A stretch of DNA of 64,000 bases from Adhaeretor mobilis. GTDB lineage: Bacteria; Planctomycetota; Planctomycetia; Pirellulales; Lacipirellulaceae. The stretch lies in NCBI RefSeq assembly GCF_007741515.1, contig NZ_CP036263.1, positions 5,815,178 to 5,879,177 of the forward strand. The letters run 5' to 3'. Numbering within the stretch: the stretch's first letter is position 1; each line of letters opens with the position of its first letter. The notes beneath the pieces were generated by a model that worked only from the letters and a program-made list of their open reading frames with translations, did no database searches and was not told where the DNA came from. The position numbers and the translations under genes were made by a program. This document shows, one piece after another, positions 58,546 through 64,000 of the stretch.

Positions 58546-61506
58546 TCAGCGATATCGTCGGATCAAGAGGCACAAAGTAGCTAGAGAGAGCGCAAGAGTT
58601 GAAGGTTCGGGAATCCCTGCCACAGAAAGCAGCGTCACTTCGCCTGTGATATAGAGCTGGCTCGTGTCCCACTGGGCGCCTAGGTCTGTCGTGACCTGAT
58701 CGAACTGGCCGACCGGCGAGACACCCGTCCAATCGAAGAGCTTAAACGTCTCACCGACGATTGAGGCCCCGTTGTCGCCTTCCTCAGGTGAGAGCAGCAA
58801 TTCGAGCGTGCCACCGAGCGTGACCGGGAAGCCTGCATCGAACCGGATTATTGATCCCCACTGGTCGTCTTCGATGACAATGCGGAGCACACCGGCATCG
58901 TCGATCTGAAAGGAGTTCTGGACGACGATAGGCACGGGCGACTCGCTGTTTAAGTCCCAGACGCGGAACGTCTCGCCAGCCTGGATGTCCAGTGAGTCGA
59001 CCGAGCCATCGGGCTGGACGAGGTTGCGTCGGTTGGGAGCGCGAAAGACGTTGAAGCCGCCGCCAAGTTGCCGATCGACAGACTGTCGCGTGTCGGCGCC
59101 GGTGAAGTCCGCGGTGAACAGTAGCGTGTCATCGCGGAAGCCGTCCTCCGCGACCCAGCTCCAGATGGTGTTTGTCAGGTTGGCACCGGAGAAGTCGGCG
59201 CCGGCGATCTGGGTGTAGGGGCCGTCGTCGTAGCCCTCGAAGTCCGCCCCCGAGAGGTTCTGCTCGGAGAAATCCCAGCCAGTGAGATCCTTGGCACCGA
59301 GGCCAATGCCACGCAGGTCGTTCGCCTGGTAGCTGGCAGTCGAGTAGAGCTGCTCGGCGCTGAAGCCGTTGTCGATGTTGTTGCCCATGCCGTTGAAGAG
59401 GTCAGCCTCGAAATAGAAGTCCGCATGGCGGATATCGGCGCCGGAAAAGTCGGCGCCGATGAGGGTTGCACCTCGGAATGCGGCCTCCCTGACGCTCTGC
59501 CCCGTAAAGTTCCAACCGGACAGGTCTAGCCGGTCTAGTTCGAGGCCTTGCAGGTCCCTACTCCGGTAGCTGGCCGTTGAATAGAGCTGGGCGGAGGTTA
59601 GTCCGTCGCCACTTTGAGTGAAGAACTTCCCGTGGCGGACGTCGGCATCGGTGAAGTCGGCCCCACTCAACACGGCGTTCCTCAACACCGCATCGCGGAG
59701 CGACTGGCCGGAAAAGTCCCAACCCGAGAGATCAAGTTCTTCGAGGCGGACACCTCGCAGGTCGCCGCTGTTGTAGCTCGCCGTGGAGTACAACTGCGTG
59801 GCGGTAACGGCACCTGCCCCGACGCCGAAGCGTGCAAAGATCACATCGCGCACGTCCGCGCCTGAGATGTTGGCACCCGTGAGATTGGCGTCGTCGAGAT
59901 TGGCTCCCGTGAGGTTATGCCCAGCGAAGTTCCAGCCGCTGAGGTCGTTGTCCTCAAGATTAACGCCTGACAAGTCGCCCGCCTGATAACTGGCCGTCGA
60001 GTAAAACTGAGCGCTGGTCAGCCCGCGGCTGGTCGTCTCGCGAAGCTCGGCGTTGCGGATCGTAGTGTTTGAGAGGTCGGCATGCGTGAAGGTTGAGGAC
60101 GAGAGCTTCGCACCGGTAAAATCGAGGCCCGAGAGGTCCCAGCCGGTGAGGTCGTTGCTATCGAGCTCGACCGACGACAGGTCGCCGCTCTGGTAGCTGG
60201 CCGTCGAATACAACTGCGCTGCAGTGAAGTCGCTCACGGCGGTGAGGTCAGCGCCACGGATCGTCGCGTCGGTGAAGTCCGTGTTGGTCACAAGCGCTTG
60301 GGACAGGTTGGCGTCGGTGAGATTGGAACGCTGCAAGTTGACTCCGACCAAACTACTGGACCTGAGGTTGGCCCCTGTGAGGTCCTGGTCCGAGAGGTCC
60401 CAATCAACGAGACTATTTTCGCTGAGGATAATCCCTTGCAGATCACCGCTTTGGTAGCTGGCAGTTGCGTAGATCTGCTCTTTCGTGAGGTTTGAGAAAG
60501 TCGTGGTCACGGCGCCGCGGAAATCGGCGCCTGCGATAATCGCGTCACTGAAATTCGCGCCGCTGAACCTCGCGCCGTTAAAGCGAGCGTTGCTCAGGTT
60601 GGCCCCGCTGAAGTCGGTACGAATCAGCCTCGTGTTGCTGAAGCTGGCACCTTGGAGCCCCTGCCCAGTGAGGTCCCAATCAGTCAGGTCGTTCCCCCAC
60701 AACGCAACACCCGCTAAGTCGCCCGCCTGGTAGCTTGCCGTCGAGTAGAGCTGCGCAGGCGTGAAGGTCGCTGCAACGGAGGTGAATTGAGCGCCGCGGA
60801 CTACTGCTCCCGTAAAATTGACATTAGCGAGGTTTGCCGCAAAAAAGTCGGCATCGGAAAGATTCTGGCCTGCGAGGTTGGCGCCGGACAGATCGTGCCA
60901 CTTCAGCTCGATGCCAGACAGATCTCCCGCTTGGTAGCTGGCCGTCGTCGCGAGCTGCGCAGGCGTGATGCCGGGTTCAAATCGCGCATCGAATCGTGCG
61001 CCATTGAGCAGCGCCCCACTAAAATCGGCCCCCGCAACCGCGGTGCGGTTAAAGATTGCTCGGTTTAAAAAGGCGCCGCTCAGGTCGGCTCCGGTGAGGT
61101 TGGCGGAGCTGAATGAAACGGACGGCGCGTTGACGTCGGCGAGATAGGCTCCCGTCAGATCGGCGGACCGAAAGTTCGTTGTGGTGAGGTTAGCACCCGT
61201 GAGATCGGCGTCGGTGAGCATGGCGTTCGAGAAGTCTGCGCGAGTCAGGTTCACTCTCGTCAGCCAAGCCTGAGTGAGGTCCAAGCCCGCTGCTTGCAAA
61301 AACGGCGCGGGCATGACTCCAGCGCCGTCGGGCGCGAGCATTGACGACTCCTGCCGGCCCTGCGAGGGGTCGGCCGGGTCGATCAGTTCCCACTGAAACA
61401 CATCCGCCGTTGCCAGCGGAGAGATCGCAATCGACAACTGTACTAAGCAGGACACCACGAACGACTTGCGAGACCGCAATGTGTTGAGGCGAGAGAAGAG
61501 TCGCAC
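58546..61506 (-). CDS. giant pentapeptide-repeat protein with PEP-CTERM tail
   Basis: 986 residues. I start it at GTG 61506 because GAGG stands eight bases upstream and a signal peptide (RLFSRLNTLRSRKS, hydrophobic run, SPLATA) follows; ATGs further up (61593) are possible. The body is a chain of A(D/N)LSG-type pentapeptides, which fold as a right-handed square helix. Superimposed is a unit of about 60-65 residues, each opening with QLYSTASYQAGDLSG or a variant, seen eight times. Around residue 780-900 a beta domain follows (FRVWDLNSESPVPIVVQNSF). The protein ends IPEPSTLALSLATLCLLIRR, a PEP-CTERM signal. Function unknown; a surface role is expected. Confidence 0.85.
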   Translation of the reverse strand: MRLFSRLNTLRSRKSFVVSCLVQLSIAISPLATADVFQWELIDPADPSQGRQESSMLAPDGAGVMPAPFLQAAGLDLTQAWLTRVNLTRADFSNAMLTDADLTGANLTTTNFRSADLTGAYLADVNAPSVSFSSANLTGADLSGAFLNRAIFNRTAVAGADFSGALLNGARFDARFEPGITPAQLATTASYQAGDLSGIELKWHDLSGANLAGQNLSDADFFAANLANVNFTGAVVRGAQFTSVAATFTPAQLYSTASYQAGDLAGVALWGNDLTDWDLTGQGLQGASFSNTRLIRTDFSGANLSNARFNGARFSGANFSDAIIAGADFRGAVTTTFSNLTKEQIYATASYQSGDLQGIILSENSLVDWDLSDQDLTGANLRSSSLVGVNLQRSNLTDANLSQALVTNTDFTDATIRGADLTAVSDFTAAQLYSTASYQSGDLSSVELDSNDLTGWDLSGLDFTGAKLSSSTFTHADLSNTTIRNAELRETTSRGLTSAQFYSTASYQAGDLSGVNLEDNDLSGWNFAGHNLTGANLDDANLTGANISGADVRDVIFARFGVGAGAVTATQLYSTASYNSGDLRGVRLEELDLSGWDFSGQSLRDAVLRNAVLSGADFTDADVRHGKFFTQSGDGLTSAQLYSTASYRSRDLQGLELDRLDLSGWNFTGQSVREAAFRGATLIGADFSGADIRHADFYFEADLFNGMGNNIDNGFSAEQLYSTASYQANDLRGIGLGAKDLTGWDFSEQNLSGADFEGYDDGPYTQIAGADFSGANLTNTIWSWVAEDGFRDDTLLFTADFTGADTRQSVDRQLGGGFNVFRAPNRRNLVQPDGSVDSLDIQAGETFRVWDLNSESPVPIVVQNSFQIDDAGVLRIVIEDDQWGSIIRFDAGFPVTLGGTLELLLSPEEGDNGASIVGETFKLFDWTGVSPVGQFDQVTTDLGAQWDTSQLYITGEVTLLSVAGIPEPSTLALSLATLCLLIRRYR

Positions 61507-61687
61507 GGCGAGTACCTCATGGATGCGAACGGTAGATCTACCCAATGTAAGAGAAACGTCGTGAGAAGCGTTGCGTGGCAACCGAGTGCTCATTGTCGTT
61601 ATTACCCTATCACAAGCCGCGGCTCTCCTCAAGATTTTCCGCGCGTTCGATAGGCGATCTGTGGATAGGCGTAAAAAAACACGACTC

Positions 61688-61718
61688 CGCGCGACAGGGT
61701 TCACTCCCCCGTCGCGCG
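61688..61718 (-). terminator. possible terminator of the PEP-CTERM gene ending at 61757
   Basis: Arms CGCGCGAC (61688-61695) and GTCGCGCG (61711-61718) with inner G-C pairs. On the minus strand a T7 run follows, but only after 8 bases, so the call is moderate. Confidence 0.5.
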
Positions 61719-61756
61719 TTGTCGCGTTGTAATGCTAGGACTCGTGCGGCTTATTC

Positions 61757-62623
61757 TCACTTCCGGCGACGACCCACAAGGGCGAAGCCGGCAAGGGCAG
61801 CAAGTACGGCAGTCGCCGGTTCAGGTACAATTGCGTTGGCGATTTGTCCGCGCTCGACCATCGTGCCGGTCATCCCGGAAATCTGAAACGAGTTACCGTT
61901 GTAAGTGAGGTTCAGGTCGGCTGTGATGCCAACCGTATGCTCAATATCCCCGTTGGCAAGCGAGGTATAGGTGTCGGTTCCAGGCAGTAAATCAAGTGCC
62001 ATCCCATCGGCTGCCAAATCGATATCCCCACCGCCGCCACCGCCGCCACCGAAGGCGATCTTCAGAACGGTGACGTGCCCGCGATACTTCCTCCTGGGGG
62101 GACCGGCCGCCTTGAGCATGTTGAAGTCGGGCTCGTTCTTGTCGAACACGAAGCTGGCAGGTTGCTCGAGTTCGAGCTTCCCACCAGTGGTTGTGTTGGC
62201 GACTGCTCGACCATCCGCTGAAACAGCAACCGACGAACCAAAGCCGGCAACAGGGTCGTTGTCGGTGAAGGTCAGGTCAAATCCGCCGAAGTCGATAGTG
62301 CTGAACAGCGGGAACGTCTTGCCGTCTTCGTCATACGGATCGATGTCGTCTGGCGGGATAGCACTCGAGGCGGCATTGTTGGATCGCGATTGGTAGTAGT
62401 CGTACCCCTTCTTCGATAGCGAAACACCCACGAGGAGATCGCCGCCGGCTTCGCCTAGTGGCACCGTGCCAGCGCCGGTGAGTTCGAACGAGATGATCTC
62501 AGTATCAAACTGCAAGAAGGGACTGTTTTGCGCCGCGGCGAGGCACGGAGTCAGGGCGACCAACAGGCAGAAGAGCCCACTGCGCAGCAACCCAGCGCGC
62601 AGCGGCATTGGAAAATGAATCAT
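61757..62623 (-). CDS. PEP-CTERM protein of unknown function
   Basis: 288 residues. Start at 62623 (MIHFPMPLRAGLLRSGLFCL) with GGGAGG upstream; signal peptide ends CLAAAQ. Beta-rich body (FDTEIISFELTGAGTVPLGE), a run of nine glycines near residue 200, and the end VPEPATAVLAALAGFALVGR followed by RRK, a PEP-CTERM signal. No catalytic motif seen. Confidence 0.8.
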   Translation of the reverse strand: MIHFPMPLRAGLLRSGLFCLLVALTPCLAAAQNSPFLQFDTEIISFELTGAGTVPLGEAGGDLLVGVSLSKKGYDYYQSRSNNAASSAIPPDDIDPYDEDGKTFPLFSTIDFGGFDLTFTDNDPVAGFGSSVAVSADGRAVANTTTGGKLELEQPASFVFDKNEPDFNMLKAAGPPRRKYRGHVTVLKIAFGGGGGGGGDIDLAADGMALDLLPGTDTYTSLANGDIEHTVGITADLNLTYNGNSFQISGMTGTMVERGQIANAIVPEPATAVLAALAGFALVGRRRK

Positions 62624-62783
62624 TAGCGAACCTCCCAAGATTAAAGAAAATAAATAGGTGGGCCCAGGGCGTGTGGCCCCATGAAGAGCAGGCTCTACTA
62701 TAAAGTGGCTAGTCTGGGACTGCAAATAAGCGATTTACCGCTCGCCAGCTTAGCTGGCGGGGTCTTAACGCTTAGACACCGCG
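62624..62783. other. spacer with palindromes
   Basis: Contains CGCCAGCT-TAGCTGGCG near 62745-62762. A GCTAAGCCGCAAGCGGC element at 62802-62817 lies inside the last codons of the next gene. Confidence 0.5.
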
Positions 62784-64000
62784 CTAACTATTGACGGCGC
62801 GGCTAAGCCGCAAGCGGCAGGGGAATAGCGTGGCAAAGATGACCAGCAGTGCGGTGCTTGGTTCGGGTATGGTGCTGTTGGAGGCGCTGCTCGGCGTCGA
62901 CCCGGCTCGCTGTTGTTGCCACGTGAGGAAGTCGAGACCGGTGCTTAGGCCGTCCTGGTTGGCGTCGCTTTCGCCGTTGATGCCGAAGTCGCCTTGCCAT
63001 TGATTGAGATCTGCCGCGTCGACGTTGCCATCGGTGTTAAAGTCTGCGGTGAGGGAGGAAGCAGCTACCACGTCCAATGCAATGACCACACCGACCGAGT
63101 TGAGTTGCCACTCGAGTCCGGCATCAAGTTCAGGCAGATCGAGAACGTCGTAGTCCCCGCCTGCACCGCCTTGCACGCTCAAGAGCGGGAACGAGTCTCC
63201 CAGTTCGGGAACGTAAACACCCCCGCCGAGATCGATGAACTCGACACTCAAGGTGCCGTCGATTTGGGCGGTTCCATCGATCAGTAGTTGATCGAACTGC
63301 CCAGGGTTTGTCCCACCGATTTCGAAGGCAAGCGTGCTTGTCGAGGTGAGGGCGAGATCGTCGCTCAAGGTGAGCGTACCGATGGAGTCAGCAAGACTTG
63401 AGTCACCAGGAGCAACCGAACCTCCAATCGTGAGATCGCCTGCAACCGTGCCGCTGCCGGCGAGGGTGGATGTACCATGCCAAACGTAGCTGCCGCTGAG
63501 ATTCAAGTTGGCAGCAGGGCCGACTTCCACGATGCCAGTGATGTTGCCGCTACCGGCGAGCATGGTGGTTCCGTCTTCTAGCTGCAACGGGCCGCTGGAA
63601 CTTAGGCTTGCGTTGATATTCAAGTTGCCGACTGCGATTTTTTGTAATCCGTCGCTGCCCAGTTGCAGGGGTCCGTTCACATTGACGGTGCCCACGGTAT
63701 TGAACTGCACTTGGCCAGAGCCGCCAGTACTGCTGAAATTGCCAAAGAAATTGATGATCGCCGAACTATCCGCTTGGATCGTAACGGGGCTGGAGTCGAC
63801 TGATATGTCTCCCGTGAAGTTGGCCACGTTGCCAAGCTCGACTTGGAGGATGCTCGTGCCGCTGCCAGTGCTAGAGAAAGTGATGTCGTCAGCCAGTGTT
63901 GCCACGGCCTGCACTTGTAGCTTGCCCCCTCGCTCCACCACGGTATCACCCTGTGCGCTGCCAAGGGCCGTGCCGTCTTCCGCCACGGCGATAGCTCCTG
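62784..64000 (-). CDS. autotransporter-like PEP-CTERM protein (5' end outside window)
   Basis: The frame is open to the window edge, so the start is not seen; at least 405 residues. Repeats such as VNVNGPLQLGSDGLQKIAVG and GSGTVAGDLTIGGSVAPGDS are typical of autotransporter-associated beta-helix (PATR) proteins. A dockerin-like calcium motif DFNTDGNVDAADLNQWQGDF, then ANQDGLSTGLDFLTWQQQ, precedes the end IPEPSTALLVIFATLFPCRL and a basic tail. The last dozen codons overlap a copy of the GCCGCAAGCGGC palindrome, which encodes the final PCRLRLSRAVNS-type residues. Confidence 0.8.
   Translation of the reverse strand, partial: GAIAVAEDGTALGSAQGDTVVERGGKLQVQAVATLADDITFSSTGSGTSILQVELGNVANFTGDISVDSSPVTIQADSSAIINFFGNFSSTGGSGQVQFNTVGTVNVNGPLQLGSDGLQKIAVGNLNINASLSSSGPLQLEDGTTMLAGSGNITGIVEVGPAANLNLSGSYVWHGTSTLAGSGTVAGDLTIGGSVAPGDSSLADSIGTLTLSDDLALTSTSTLAFEIGGTNPGQFDQLLIDGTAQIDGTLSVEFIDLGGGVYVPELGDSFPLLSVQGGAGGDYDVLDLPELDAGLEWQLNSVGVVIALDVVAASSLTADFNTDGNVDAADLNQWQGDFGINGESDANQDGLSTGLDFLTWQQQRAGSTPSSASNSTIPEPSTALLVIFATLFPCRLRLSRAVNS

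Noticed and set aside
58349-58732. 127-codon minus-strand frame between the tRNA cluster and the pentapeptide gene
   Set aside because: It overlaps the C-terminus of the pentapeptide gene in another frame and the promoter of the tRNA cluster; no family resemblance.

Overview
The window is chromosomal DNA of a planctomycete, most likely of the order Pirellulales. The grounds are several secreted proteins ending in a PEP-CTERM tail (some with a dockerin-like calcium-loop motif before it), three DUF1559-type proteins starting MRFRLSTILY, acidic low-complexity tails on ribosomal proteins, and a wealth of small dispersed palindromes between genes. This assignment rests on family knowledge, not on a database search.

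Layout. 1-5240: cell-surface genes on the minus strand (a cut-off beta-helix protein and two PEP-CTERM proteins) around a graveyard of gene fragments at about 2840-4380 (an orphan PEP-CTERM tail, a frameshifted beta-lactamase-like serine hydrolase, a decayed Ig-like/FG-GAP protein). 5700-11870: housekeeping and unknown genes (Na+/H+ antiporter, DUF3891 protein, class II fructose-bisphosphate aldolase, lipoprotein, HExxH protein). 12136-29559: one long minus-strand ribosomal cluster, rpsJ-rplCDWB-rpsS-rplV-rpsC-rplP-rpmC-rpsQ-rplNXE-rpsNH-rplFR-rpsE-rplO-secY-adk-map-rpmJ-rpsMKD-rpoA-rplQ (S10-spc-alpha order), lacking rpmD and infA. Just upstream lies an ANTAR regulator whose receiver has lost its phosphoacceptor. 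30490-31440: an intergenic region with two candidate structured RNAs, the second leading into a CsbD gene. 31441-39885: haem-motif protein, MscS channel, DUF3592 protein, PhnD-like binding protein and three tandem DUF1559 paralogues. 39886-58358: the second big minus-strand information cluster, tRNA-Thr-Tyr-Gly-Thr-tuf-tRNA-Trp-secE-nusG-rplKAJL-rpoBC-rpsL-rpsG-fusA, close to the classical thrU-tyrU-glyT-thrT-tufB order of Escherichia coli. 58546-64000: three more PEP-CTERM proteins, one a 986-residue pentapeptide-repeat protein.

How the genes work together. The two clusters supply most of the ribosome, RNA polymerase (alpha, beta, beta'), elongation factors Tu and G, the Sec translocon (SecY, SecE), NusG, and the first N-terminal processing enzyme (Map). 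The PEP-CTERM proteins would be exported through Sec and sorted by an exosortase that is not in this window.

The most unusual material is non-coding. At least ten families of short palindromic repeats sit in the spacers, including inside the ribosomal and rpoBC operons; in three cases (fusA and two DUF1559 genes) the repeat supplies the stop codon. The three-hairpin leader with an intrinsic terminator in front of csbD, and a promoter-to-terminator unit just before it, are the best candidates for undescribed RNAs.
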